64,000 bases of DNA, taken from positions 7,459,500-7,523,499 of the forward strand of contig NC_052517.1 of NCBI RefSeq assembly GCF_014356525.2, given 5' to 3'. Of the stretch, positions 11,801 to 21,484 are shown piece by piece. Every line of letters starts with the position of its first letter. Position 1 is the stretch's first letter. The stretch comes from Nilaparvata lugens. Lineage: Eukaryota; Arthropoda; Insecta; Hemiptera; Delphacidae. Below the pieces are notes generated by a model. It was given only the letters and a program-made list of their open reading frames with translations. It had not been told where the DNA came from and did not search any database. Both the position numbers and the translations under genes were made by a program.

Positions 11801-12963
11801 ACACAATAAACAGAAGCCCTACCAGTGTAAGCTGTGTGCTCGCGCCTTCGCAGCGGCTTCAAGTCTCAAGAGGCATGAAGGAATGCATGCTGGGGATCTC
11901 ATGTGTAACGAATGTGACTACAGGTTAGGAATGAAAATAATTGACCGAGCGAAGTGAGGTCTAAGATTCAAGTCGACGGTTTGGCATTTCTCTCAATGTT
12001 TAAATGTTTACATGTTGCTCATTTACGGCGAAACGCGGTAATAGATTTTCATGAATTTGACAGGTATGTTCCTTTTTTAATTGCGCGTCGACGTATATAC
12101 AAGGTTTTTGGAAATTTTGCATTTCAAGGATAATATAAAAGGAAAAAGGAGCCTCCTTCATACGCCAATATTAGAGTAAAAATCAGACTATAGAATTATT
12201 CATCATAAATCAGCTGACAAGTGATTAAACAGATGTGTGGAGAAGCCAGTCTATTGCTGTATTTCCATAAGGTCTATAGTTTCAATCAGGTACTTGAGGA
12301 TGAGAATACTGCGTGAGGTCTACTGTTCACAGAACTACTAGTGTATTGTCTTGACTCTTTGTAATGACTGAAGCCCGGTTGCACAAAAGCCTGTTAAATT
12401 TTAACCGTGATTAATTTTACGAGAACCAATCAGAGAAGGCCTTTTTGATAAGACGGCTTCTCGGATTGGCTCTAGTGGAATTAATCACGATTAAAATTTA
12501 ACCGGCTTTTGTGCAACCGGCACTGAGTGTTGTTTTCAATAATTACTGGCCTATAAACGTCAAATTTCGATATACTTTTTGGCTTATAAAATCTATTCTT
12601 ATTCTTTTATAATACATTGCATGATATTTGTGTTTATGTCTCCAATAAACTATTTTCAAATTTCTTCCACTTTTATTCCATAGGTGCGGCCAAAAGCATC
12701 TGTTGAAACGACACCTCGAAAGACACGAGAGAGACCGTCTAAAGAAGAAAGACAACGACGGCAGCGAAGGCAAGAAAAAGAAGAAGAAGAAGGGAAAAGA
12801 GAAGAAGATGTCCAACGAAAGGGTGGAATGTGATAGGGAAAGAACAGTGGCTGACAAAATAGAAAGAGAGGAAAATATGATACTAATAAACGAAGAAAGT
12901 GTTGAGAATAGTGTTAGAATAGAAAGAGAGGAAAATATAATAGTGAAAGAAGAAAATTGTTGA
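2559..12963 (+). CDS. Zinc-finger protein gene, 3' part (join of four exons)
   Basis: Four exons, 2559-2843, 8244-8487, 11762-11923 and 12684-12963, join in one frame (phases 1, 2, 2) to 322 residues and a TGA stop. The product has seven zinc fingers. The first is a degenerate C-x2-C-x12-H-x3-C finger at about residue 6. The other six are C-x2-C-x12-H-x3-H fingers, several joined by TGE(R/L)P-type linkers. A lysine-rich stretch follows and then a Glu-rich tail. Tandem C2H2 fingers of this type normally bind DNA, so a nuclear transcription regulator is likely; the target is unknown. The N-terminal part lies upstream of the window. I do not recognise a specific orthologue, so no symbol is given. 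The introns are packed with repeats, and the gene converges on the DCX-EMAP gene about 10 kb downstream. Visible in sequence: fingers, splice sites, stop. Inferred: nuclear role. Confidence 0.88.
2990..3770 (+). repeat. Interspersed repeat, inverted partner at 26985-27615
   Basis: Carries TTTTTCCGGCTCTCAATC, TAGTCCTCGGCCTACGGCC and GGACTTGAAAACC, all present in reverse complement at 26990-27130. The two copies share several hundred bases, including TTAGGTTATTTAGACAAATC. No coding capacity and no clear TIR were seen. Confidence 0.7.
3847..4522 (+). mobile_element. Non-autonomous Helitron H1, copy 1
   Basis: 5' TCTATAAAAGCGAAATGGC, a (CTGA/CTCA)n tract, and CTACCGGACCAAAAACG. 3' hairpin GGCGAGCGAAGCGAGCC, then TGACGGCTAG followed by T. 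Length 676 bp, and no coding. The last ~215 bp form a foldback in which the terminus is repeated in inverted orientation. Confidence 0.8.
4710..5510. other. AT-rich intron sequence with no recognised gene
   Basis: An intron of the zinc-finger gene. Around 5040-5170 there is a remnant resembling the LINE 3' segment at 47480-47550 (AATATAGTATTGTAATGT, ACATAAATCAGCG). Nothing else was recognised. Confidence 0.5.
5520..5731 (+). mobile_element. Helitron H3 fragment, 3' end joined to M1
   Basis: Contains GACGCATCACGTCTCAACTA, GGTTATAGGCCTATTTTA and the 3' end CTTGCGGAGCACTGGTTACC-TGCTA. The usual terminal CTAG is interrupted by the M1 MITE at the TA. Confidence 0.7.
5731..6120. mobile_element. 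M1 MITE copy, 390 bp
   Basis: Terminal inverted repeats TATAGTGAGGTCCACGTTAT and ATAACGTGGACCCCACTATA. The interior is AT-rich and non-coding. Flanking TA suggests a TA target, seen clearly in the 6979 copy. Confidence 0.85.
6283..6424. repeat. 71-bp tandem duplication, two units
   Basis: GCCTAATAGATTGATAA starts near 6283 and 6355. Each is followed by GAAATAAATCATAATT and TTTAAACAATTATTGCTTCT. A third partial copy precedes them near 6155. Confidence 0.7.
6441..8124 (+). mobile_element. LINE L1w, 5'-truncated copy with 12-bp target duplication
   Basis: The 3' portion of a non-LTR retrotransposon. Decayed coding ends in QPGDEWNVSIGKNPW and a stop near 7995. A 3' UTR follows (TTGACGTGTGGGGTTC, GGATCCTTGAATCTGTCC). 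TAAAGCTCTCAT occurs at 6429-6440 and again at 8125-8136, the target-site duplication. An M1 MITE (6979-7812) is inserted in it. The element is dead and has no reverse-transcriptase domain here. Confidence 0.85.
6979..7812. mobile_element. M1 MITE copy inserted in LINE
   Basis: Left TIR TATAGTGAGGTCCACATTAT, right TIR ATAACGTGGACCTCACTA. Removing it restores the LINE reading of CTAGAGGCAGTTTGGC with one TA, so TA was duplicated. The longest M1 copy here (834 bp), with an AT-rich non-coding interior. Confidence 0.85.
8244..8487 (+). CDS. Zinc-finger gene, exon with fingers 2 to 5
   Basis: Acceptor ACAATTCAAG|AT, donor TTTCAG|GTTTGT. The exon completes finger 2 (HHRRAH), encodes fingers 3 and 4 in full with a TGERPF linker between them, and begins finger 5 (CKECDF). 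It is much more GC-rich than its surroundings, as expected for a conserved exon in AT-rich repeat DNA. It enters at phase 1 and leaves at phase 2, matching both neighbours. Confidence 0.92.
8540..8690 (+). repeat. Pyrimidine-rich (CT) low-complexity tract
   Basis: A TTCTTCTCCT-type tract just after a zinc-finger exon, pyrimidine on the gene's sense strand. Translations of it are compositional noise. Confidence 0.85.
8690..8975 (+). mobile_element. LINE 3' tail with (TCAA)n end
   Basis: From GAGAGTTAGTGGTGAGGATA to TAAATAAAGTACTCAATCAA. The same segment occurs on the - strand at 62214-62512 and 63834-64000. A fixed 3' end plus short tetranucleotide tail is typical of a non-LTR element. Confidence 0.75.
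8970..9125 (+). repeat. (CTC/CTT)n microsatellite
   Basis: An almost unbroken CCTCCT and CTTCTT tract adjoining the LINE tail. Confidence 0.9.
9180..10330. other. Intron sequence, no gene; LINE-tail remnant at 10150-10290
   Basis: Holds a small GC-richer patch near 9420-9640 of unknown origin. AATTTGGGAATGGAATAG and CTTCCTAATCATA before AATAAATGAAATG at 10200-10290 resemble a LINE 3' end with hairpin. No coding seen. Confidence 0.5.
10335..10908 (+). repeat. R1 family copy with insertion
   Basis: Starts GACCGAGCGAAGTGAGGTC and ends GGTCTACTGTTCACAGAAC. About 150 bp at 10620-10860 are foreign to the standard copy. Confidence 0.7.
10910..11515. other. Intron sequence with no recognised content
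   Basis: AT-rich, with a short GC-richer patch at 11260-11340. The ATG-initiated reading there (11259) has no recognisable domain and is not called. Confidence 0.5.
11515..11705. repeat. GATAC-family repeat, single unit
   Basis: ATGATACAGTATCACCAC and AATGATACAGTATCATCTC, then the end module CCATGGGATATCTTCTTATG. It lies about 55 bp before a zinc-finger exon. Confidence 0.85.
11762..11923 (+). CDS. Zinc-finger gene, exon with fingers 5 to 7
   Basis: Acceptor TTTGTTTCAG|A, donor CTACAG|GTTAGG. The exon completes finger 5 (CARVGTLEIHERTH), encodes finger 6 (CKLCARAF then KRHEGMH) and begins finger 7 (CNECDY). The intron position inside finger 7 is the same as that inside finger 5: phase 2, within the Arg codon after CxECD(F/Y). 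An R1 repeat starts about 20 bp downstream of the donor. Confidence 0.9.
11943..12343 (+). repeat. R1 family copy, full length
   Basis: The cleanest R1 copy: TGACCGAGCGAAGTGAGGTC to GTTCACAGAACTACTAG then T, 401 bp. Internal landmark GCGAAACGCGGTAATAG. Confidence 0.8.
12373..12522. mobile_element. M2 palindromic MITE
   Basis: CCGGTTGCACAAAAGCC and GGCTTTTGTGCAACCGG bound a near-complete 150-bp foldback with an ACCAATCAGAGAAGGC centre. Further copies at 16234, 18586, 20626 and 30668. Confidence 0.88.
12684..12963 (+). CDS. Zinc-finger gene, terminal exon with finger 7 and charged tail
   Basis: The acceptor is TTATTCCATAG|G and the stop is TGA at 12961-12963. The exon completes finger 7 (CGQKHLLKRHLERH). 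A run of lysines near residues 27-38 of the exon is a likely nuclear-localisation signal. The tail is Glu/Asn/Arg-rich and contains the motif IEREEN twice, 23 residues apart, from a duplicated short DNA segment. The tail looks low-complexity and fast-evolving. An M1 MITE begins about 45 bp after the stop, so the 3' UTR is short or runs into repeat DNA. Confidence 0.88.
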
Positions 12964-13008
12964 AAATAATTGTAAAAGTTGAGAGTGATATAATATGCTA
13001 GTTTATTT

Positions 13009-13240
13009 TATAGTGAGGTCCACGTTATAATGGCAGTGGAGAAAGATAGGAGAACAACGTTGCCGATCCTCTGTCTGTCTTCTATGGAGGGTAACTGATA
13101 TATCTAGCGATCAAGTGAGGTCCACGTTATAATGGCAGTGAAGAAAGATAGGAGAACAACGTTGCCAATTCTCTGTCTTGTCAATGCCTTCTATAGACGG
13201 TAGCTGATACATGTTTATTGATGTAATATCAACTGTTCAT
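13009..13240. mobile_element. M1 MITE, left ends in tandem
   Basis: Two left TIRs (GTGAGGTCCACGTTATAATG) at 13009 and 13115 in the same orientation, each followed by GAAAGATAGGAGAACAACG. No right TIR was found. Confidence 0.75.
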
Positions 13241-14148
13241 CCTCGTTTAAAATAATCAATTATATTTTAACAAGTAATAAATCATATTTTTAAATGGTTT
13301 CATAATGAATTTTCTTAATTTATTTAAGATATTATGTCAGTAAATTGCTTATAACAAGCACGACATCACAGATATACTATTAAATTGTAAAAATCAACTG
13401 TTAATTATCCATTTAAAAAATTATTCTGTTATACTATGCTATTGCATTGGATTAAGATTTATTATTACCATAAAATTGATTATTTGTATATTGTTCAAGT
13501 ACCGTATTCAAGTATTATGTCAGTAAATTGTTCATACCAACTTAGACATCACAGATTATTCTATTCATTGTAAAAATCGACTGTTCATTTTTTATTTTAA
13601 AAAATCATGCTGTTGTCCTATGCTATCTATTGTATTGGAAAGCGATTTATTCTTACCATAAAATCGATTATTTGAATATTTTCAAGCATATTCCTCATTG
13701 TTCAAGTATTATTACAATAGAAATATTATCATATTTATTTATGCATGATAAGTTATTTATACTCTTAACTTATAACAAACCAGGCATCACAGATATACTA
13801 TTTAATTGTTTAAATCAAATGTTTATTTATATTCTCAAAATTACACTTTGATCCTTTGCTATTACATCGATATATTGATATTACTTTTGTAAGATTTATT
13901 TATAAATGAATTCAAATTACTGTATTTTCCAAATATTTATGTTTTTTTCATTTTCACAAGTATTTATTTTCTTTATTTATAGATAATTTTTAAAAATTAG
14001 CACTGATTGGGAGATAAAAACTAGTATTATAATGATATTAACAAATTATATATATCTAAAATAATATTATATTGTCAAAACTAGCTATTCATTTTACCTT
14101 ATTTACATCACAAATTAAGCTGTACTGAAACATGAATATTTGGGAAGA
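13240..14148. repeat. AT-rich degenerate ~180-bp tandem repeat, intergenic
   Basis: TATTATGTCAGTAAATTG recurs at about 13332 and 13514, with CACAGAT and TGTAAAAATC following and a weaker third unit near 13750. No coding was seen. It lies between the two convergent genes. Confidence 0.6.
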
Positions 14149-16003
14149 TCTATACTATAATAAAGGAAAGAACTGGCTTATGCATGTAAGGGATAGACGA
14201 ATTATGTTTGACGCATCATCACGTCTCAACTACTCAACTGATTAACTTGAAATTTCGCATAAAGATCCTTAATTAACCGAGGATGGTTATAGGCCTATTT
14301 CCAATTCTTCAAGATCTCATAACGTCAAATTTTCAATAAATTACTAATAAGTCATCCATCAATCTATACTATAATAACGTTGAAAACTGGCTTATACATT
14401 GATATTACTTTTGTAAGATTTATTTATTAATGAATTCAAATTACTGTATTTTCCAAATATGTTTTCCCATTCTCACAAGTATTATAATGATATTAACAAA
14501 AATTATACAACACAAAAACACTATTCTGTTGTAAAAACTAGCCGTTCATTTTCTCTTCTTAACACCACAGATTTACCTGTACTGAAAGCTAAATATTTGG
14601 AAAAATCTATACTATAATATAGTTAAGAACTGGCTTATACACGTACGGGATGTGAAAATTACGTTTTCCTACAGTTACCTTGAAAAGTGACCATTCCTGC
14701 ACTGATTACAGAACGCAAATAATCACTTTTCCGCTCTAGTGCGCAAAGTATTACTCTGCGTACTCCAGATTTGCAACATGGCAACACAAAATAGTTGGTG
14801 GGTTATATGGAGGATTAGTGCACGAAAACAAAAATTAAGTTGGTAACAATGACTGTGGTTAGATTTAGATAAGAATCATTTCAATGGCTACCCTACATTT
14901 ATGATGAAATCCCAATCTAGAAATCCAAAACAAGAATAATGTTTATCTAAATCATAATCAAATAATCATCATTTACAAATTCTCATCATTTAATAATAAA
15001 TAATAGTTCTTTTCTATTGATAATTATTATTTCAACTGCAAGCAATGAGACAAGTAGCAAATATACATGATAAAATTCGAATTTTGAGGTTAAATGATTA
15101 CCGTTTGATATCCATATAAATAAAAATAATAAAAAAACATAAGAATACTACAATAAATATTCTCTGTTGTCTATGTTATTTTTATAAATATTTTTCATTT
15201 TACTTTGAGCATTTTTCTCGGTAATTTGAGCTAAAGTCTAAATTTCTGAATCCTGTTTCAGTACTTTTTAGCTGGATGAAACAAACTTAGGTACGATTCT
15301 TCCCACTAGGTCGCGCGCTTGTCGGTTCAGCCATTTTGCAGCCATCCCAATCAGCTGTTGGCGTGTATTTTGAATGCAAATTTTTTGTTCTATTTGTATT
15401 TTTCCTGATTCTTGAATGAATAGAAATGAGAACTTTGGCTGAGAATTTTCAACTTCAATTGGATTATTAATTTTTAAATGAATTAAGGTTGTTATTAATA
15501 ACAGCATCACACACACAAACATTTGATGGATTTCAGCCTTCATTTTACCCATAATCAACCACTTCTCATATTCAATAGTAACTGTTGGAAAAATTTAATG
15601 TGAAATACATGCTCAAAGTTCCTCTGCTGCACTCAAGAAGCCATTCCGCCCTCGCCTACGGCTCATGCGTAAACGTTTCTTTCGGTGCAGCAAACTGTCA
15701 CTTTGCGCAGTAGTTGCACAAATAACTATTGATGCATCATCAGGTCTCAACTGCTCAACTGATTAACTTGAAATTTTGCGTATGGATCCTTAATTTTATT
15801 AACCGAGGATGGTTATAGGCCTATTTCCAATTCTTCAAGATCTCATAACGTCAAGTTTTCAGTAGATCACTAATAAGTCATCCATCCATCTATACTATAA
15901 TAAAGTTAAGAACTGTAGGTACGTACGTCAAGTTTTCAGTTTGTAAAGTTTTCTGTTTGTCAAGTTTTAAAATTTACCCTTGCGGATACGGGTTACCTGC
16001 TAG
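14149..16003 (+). mobile_element. Helitron H3, long copy with internal insertions
   Basis: 5' TCTATACTATAATAAAGG preceded by A; 3' GCGGATACGGGTTACCTG-CTAG followed by T. Extra internal H3 5' starts occur near 14367, 14610 and 15890, so several copies are nested. 14660-15730 holds a block also found at 55985-56520. No Rep/helicase coding. Confidence 0.7.
14660..15730. repeat. Block shared with the 55.4-57.8 kb palindrome
   Basis: TTTTCCTACAGTTACCTTG, CTTTTCCGCTCTAGTGCG and CCAGATTTGCAACATGGC at the left, and CGTTTCTTTCGGTGCAGC at the right, match both palindrome arms. The middle differs. Function unknown. Confidence 0.75.
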
Positions 16004-16233
16004 TATAAAATAAAACACACCTCCCCGAAAAAAGGTTTATATTTTATTCAAAATAGCATCACTATAATAATTAATTATTGCTGAGACTTATTTTACTTCC
16101 TGGATTAATCTCAATCAGCGCATGCATCACAAATGTCATCACTAAATTTATTTGTAGTTATCAACAAATTTTCTACTAAAATAATAATTTTTAATGATAT
16201 TATTGGTCCAAGGACTAGCGTTAGTAAGGTATC

Positions 16234-16385
16234 GCTGAGTTGCATAAAAGCCTGCTAAATTGTAATCATGATTAAATGTCACGAGAACTAATCAGAGAAA
16301 CCTTCTTTTCAAAAACGTCTTTTGTGATTGGTTCTCCTGGAATATAATCTCGATTAGAATTTAACAGCCTTTTGTGCAACCGGGC
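16234..16385. mobile_element. M2 palindromic MITE, diverged copy
   Basis: TTGCATAAAAGCCTGCTAAA at left and TTTTGTGCAACCGG at right, with a folded interior. Confidence 0.75.
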
Positions 16386-18585
16386 TATAAGCCCAGATTA
16401 TGATTTATAATGTGCAGATAGTAAATTAAATTAGAGGATACTATTTGAGATTGATATTATAATTTAAGAGAAATGTATTTTTGTTATTTGTAAACAACAA
16501 CAACGAATTGAGCCAATTTTGGTATAAGATAACATAGATTGGTTTTGAATATTGTTTCATAATCCAAGGATAATTTATCTTTGTTATTAAAAATTATGCA
16601 TAGCAAATATTATAATTTAGAATATAATATATTTATTGGGAATTATGTAATTAGTTATGGAATTTCATTGTAGCTTTATTCATTTTGTGTTATTATATTT
16701 GTTGTAAATTTGTAAATAAAATTAATTTTACTTGAATTTATGGTTTCATTTATTTGTAGGATATATTTTCTCTACATAAAATGAGTAAAATTTCCTAAAT
16801 TTAGTAATAATAATTAATCAAAATATTATTCGTTGAGTAATAACTTCTAGATTATACTAGGAAGATTTAACCCATAAAACTCAGTTTTTTTAACTACTGT
16901 ACCTGAATTTCAGAATTAATTAATATCCTTTTCTTAGTTCTTTGGGGAATTAGTTTGATTTCATTATTATCTTTTTTAATCCTTGAAAAATTCTAGGATT
17001 AAACTGTAAAATAACTTGTAGATAATATTGCTTGGGAAGATTTAAACCAAAAACCTCTGACTTTCATTCGAAAGAATTCAAAGATCTTTAAATTTAATAT
17101 CCTTTCTCAAAGTTTTTTTCGATTCTGGAACTATTCTGGTTTCATTGTTCTCTTTTTCAATACTTGAAAAAGTCTAGCATCAAAATTTTTGGTTTACCGT
17201 ACAGTATCTATGCAGAAAAAACGATCACTTACATTTATAATTATTTTTCTTCCAAATAAATATTGAATAGTATCTATTCTTGTGTTTGCTGACTTTATTA
17301 TTATACCTTGAAAATTTCAATGATAAATAATTTTTTCCGGATTATTCTTGTAGTGGACATACCAAAAATTAGGACATGACCTGAAAATTAGGACTATATT
17401 TTCAAGGAATATGCCTTTTTTCTCTCCCACTACGTATTTTTGTCATTAATAAATGAAATAAAATAGATTGATAATCATGGAAAAATTTAGAATCTTATTC
17501 ATCCTAGAAACTGTTTAGTTTGATTAGAAATTTTGATTTTAGTACCTATTTTCATTTTTAACTTTCAATAGAAACAGTGGATACTCAGATCTCTTCAAAC
17601 TTTATGGCAGCGTATAGCTATAGGAATATCTTCAGATAATATATCAGGGCTGAAAGGCGGGATTTGAGTTATCAATATCGTATATTAATTACAATAATAT
17701 TTTGATTCATAATAGAGCACAACGTGAAGCTTCAACAAAATCAAAAACAGTGAACAGAATACATTATGACAAACACATATCAAACATTTCAAGGTGAATT
17801 TACTAACTTAATTTGAATCTGGTAGGAATAGAATCTTTTTTAGAAATAAATCAAATTAAGAGGTTACTTATTTTCTATGGCATTACATCAGAAGCTCAAT
17901 TTTACAAGCTTACCTACATAAAAATGTTGCTTACTCAAAAATAAGACAAAAAATGTTGGTTTTTTAAATTTAATATCAAATACGGTAAACGGAAATGATT
18001 TGTTGTCAAATTTGATAACCTTACCATTAATTTATCATTCAATATCTTGTCATCTTATCGATGTAAAATCATAGCCTAAAATATCTTATTTAAAAAACAA
18101 TAAAGCAATATTTTAATCATGAGCATTGAATGTTGTAGCTAAGCTAATCTTAATCTTCAAATTATTTTATTCGATAAATTTATCAACTTTTCTAATAGAA
18201 TTTTTTTACAACATTTATAGCTTAGCTTTCCAACTTCATATTATATACCTATATTAAGTTCAACACTCCCTAAATATTTACAATAAATAATTTTCCCTTA
18301 TCACAAATTAATCCATTCGTTTTGAATAATAAAATAATATTTGTAATTAAAGCTACATTCTAAAGCACTATAATTTGATTGATATAAAAATACAATTGAC
18401 CCATAAATATTAATAATATTATACATTTGAAAATACTAACTATAATACTATCTAATTATTGCAATATTAATGCTAATGTGAAATTTAATTATTTTGAGTT
18501 TGATTTTATTTTTTGATTTGTTAGCTTGTATTTTCAAAGTCATTCCTAGCATTTATATAATATTGCTTAAATGAGTTTCCAAGTT
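16385..18585. other. AT-rich intergenic DNA with no recognised gene
   Basis: Strongly AT-rich and free of long reading frames. At 17350-17460 a fragment ending AATAAATGAAATAAAAT resembles a LINE tail. Otherwise nothing was recognised. Confidence 0.6.
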
Positions 18586-18735
18586 CCGGTTGCACAAAAA
18601 CCGGTTAAATTTTAGCCGTGATTAATTCCACGAGAACCAATCAATGAAGCCGTCTTATCAGAAAGGCCTTCTCTGATTGGTTCACGTGAAATTAATCACG
18701 GTTAAAGTTTAACCGGCTTTTGTGCAGCAGGGCCC
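18586..18735. mobile_element. M2 palindromic MITE
   Basis: CCGGTTGCACAAAAACCGG to TTTAACCGGCTTTTGTGCAG. A full foldback with few changes. Confidence 0.85.
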
Positions 18736-19404
18736 AAGCATTTTAAATATATATGATAAAGTTATCTTTAAAGGCTAAAATTCTATTCTAATACTAATAA
18801 TTCAAATAGATTTATCGATTTTGATGAGAATTGGAAGCTTTTATAAAACTAAGCTGGTAGGTAATTGAAATTTAACTAACATTTTATATTTACAAAATTA
18901 GTCGAAAATAATTGTGAAAATTATCATCTAAATGTAATTCTCGACACTAATGGCAGTTATATGTTAAAACACGATTTTTATTCCTAATTATTTTCTTGAA
19001 TTTATGTAAACCTAAGTTTTTATCTTAAATTAACTGAAATCTAGAATGAATCCAATCTAACTTAACCTTGCGTTCAATAATTGTTATAATAATCTAAACC
19101 CCAACTTCACAAAGTAAGTTTAACCCAAGTTTAACTTGATCCAGGTTTAAATCAAGCTATGATTCTATTTTTTATGAAGATAAAAAGTTCAATCAGGGAA
19201 TTATTAATAAGTTAATCATATTTACATGAGTAGGTTTTGAAAATATATAAGCTAACTTTCAAGAATTGACGGAACGTTATTTCTCAATATAACCGCTCTT
19301 GTTCATAGATTAATATAGCCTAAATAAAGTTGTTGATTTGGTAAATGATTCACCAATATTTAGAATAATATTCTAATAATATAAAATAAACTTACGGTAT
19401 TAAT
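18736..19404. other. AT-rich intergenic DNA, nothing recognised
   Basis: No frame, RNA gene or repeat boundary was identified. CAGTTTAACCCAAG-type text near 19120 is a distant relative of the 208-bp array unit that follows. Confidence 0.5.
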
Positions 19405-19713
19405 AGGCTAGGCACATACCAGTTAGTCAAGGCAAGACAAGTCATGAGACACAATACTTCTCATACCGTAGTTGCTTATGACGCACACCGATCTGTCATT
19501 GCAATTAGACATGTCTTCATAACAGTCGTAAGGCCCATTGATGGCTTAAATTATATATTCAGGCGGTGGAACCTTTCCGCAAGGGACTCTCCACCAACAA
19601 AAGCCATACGAATTTACTTTACTTTATGTCTTCATAAGCAACTATGTGAAGTATTGTGACTGAACGTGTCTTGTCTTGTCTTGTCTTGACTAACTGGTGT
19701 GTGCCAAGCCTTA
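19405..19713. mobile_element. M7 MITE, copy 1
   Basis: TIRs GGCTAGGCACATACCAGTTA and TAACTGGTGTGTGCCAAGCC. The second copy is at 40381-40583. The short frame inside is not a gene. Confidence 0.8.
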
Positions 19714-19867
19714 TCATTCATCTCCTCATCATCACCTCGGCTTAGAATACTTGTTGGAGATTGATTGCCTTAGTAAATAAATAAATACATTTCTGTAGTA
19801 CCCTAATGTAAAACACCATTCTCAATATAAAGAAAGATAACGTACGGTACTAAAAACATCATAATTG

Positions 19868-20830
19868 TAGAATTCCATGAGGTATTAAGAATATCAAGGT
19901 CCGTATGTTCAATAGCAGTTTAACCCGAGTTCAACTTAATCTAGGTTCAAACCAAGCTATGATCCTGCTTTTTAATAATATGTCACACTTGTGCACCCCG
20001 GTTGCATAAAAGCTTGTTAAATTTGAATTATGATTAAATCCAGATGATGTACGGGACACAGAAAATAAATAAATTGAAGAATTCCAGGAGGTATTGAGAA
20101 TATCATGATCCGTATGTTCAATAGCAGTTTAACCCGAGTTCAACTTAATCCAAGTTTAAATCAAGCTATGATCCTGCTTTTTAATAATGTGTCACACTGG
20201 TGCACCCCGGTTGCATAAATGCATGTTAAATTTGAATTATGATTAAATCCAGATAATGTACGGGACACAGAAAACAAATGAATTGAAGAATTCCATGAGG
20301 TATTAAGAATATCAAGGTCCGTATGTTCAATAGCAGTTTAACCCGAGTTCAACTTAATCTAGGTTCAAACCAAGCTATGATCCTGCTTTTTAATAATGTG
20401 TCACACTTGTGCACCCCGGTTGCATAAAAGCTTGTTAAATTTGAATTATGATTAAATCCAGATGATGTACGGGACACAGAAAACAAATAAATTGAAGAAT
20501 TCCAGGAGGTATTGGGAATATCAAGGTCCGTATGTTCAATAGCAGTTTAACCCAAGTTAAACTTAATCCAGGTTCAAATCAAGCTATGAGCCTGTTTTTA
20601 ATAATGTGTCACACTTGTGCATGCACCCCGGTTGCATAAAAGTTTTTAAATTTGAATCATGTTTAAATCCACAAGAACTGATCAGGGAAGGCTATTTAGA
20701 AAATGCCTGTCAAATTTGAATAATGATTATCTCCACTACTAGAACCAATCAGAGAAGGCTATTTGGGTAAGAAGGCTTCTCTCTTGGAATTAATCAAGAT
20801 TAAATATAACAGGCTTTTGTGCAACCGGAA
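19868..20830. repeat. 208-bp tandem array ending in a complete M2 element
   Basis: AATTCCATGAGGTATTAAGA-type starts near 19870, 20078, 20287 and 20497. Each of the first three units ends in the left ~45 bp of M2 (CCCCGGTTGCATAAAAG). Only the last unit runs on into the right half, ending GGCTTTTGTGCAACCGG at 20829. Confidence 0.85.
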
Positions 20831-20984
20831 CTCCGAGCTTGAACCATCAGTTGAAGATCTGATCATCCGAACCTTGGATGGAGTTCAATGCCATGAATAC
20901 GATAAACCATAGTATTGTAATCGTAGATTATAGAATAGAGAAAATATTCTATACGATTTATAGCATAACAAGATTCCCCATGCT

Positions 20985-21480
20985 ATAGGTCGTTTGTGTT
21001 CCACATTCAAGCCGATTTTTGTTAACTCAAGCCGATTTTACTGTCTAATATTAATACTGTTTTGTTGGGAGTGTAAGAACGGCACAGTATGAGAGACTAG
21101 ACTACCAGCGTCACATAGCTTCACAAAAAACTACTATACTCTGTACAAAATTACGTTTTACTTGGGATGGACATGCGCAGCAGAGAAAGCATACAGCGGG
21201 AGGGATACAGAGGCGCGATGTTACCGTTCTGAACCGGCCAGCGTTCTCCAACTTCTAGTGACTGTTCATGTGCTCATACTACACATGCCAAGTTTCCTGT
21301 CTGAAAGCAGTCAGACGACTGACAAATTGGCATTTGTGCTTCTACCTATGACTCTATTAATCACTGTAATTGGCTGATCTCCCTCCATTTCTCTGCGCCG
21401 CAAATTCCTCCAAGTCAGAAGTAATTTTGTACGGACTATACTGTAGGGTTATAGGCTTGAGTTAACAATGACATTTGCAA
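20985..21480. mobile_element. M3 core fragment with nested M4 MITE
   Basis: M3 pieces (CCCCATGCTATAGGTCG; GGCACAGTATGAGAGACTA) flank an M4 element at 21125-21447 with ends TACTCTGTACAAAATTACG and AGTAATTTTGTACGGACTAT. Confidence 0.7.
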
Positions 21481-21484
21481 CAAA

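Noticed and set aside
15268..15558. A 96-residue - strand reading
   Set aside because: It lies in a repeat block shared with the palindrome, has no domain, and its hydrophobic stretch is typical of AT-rich chance frames.
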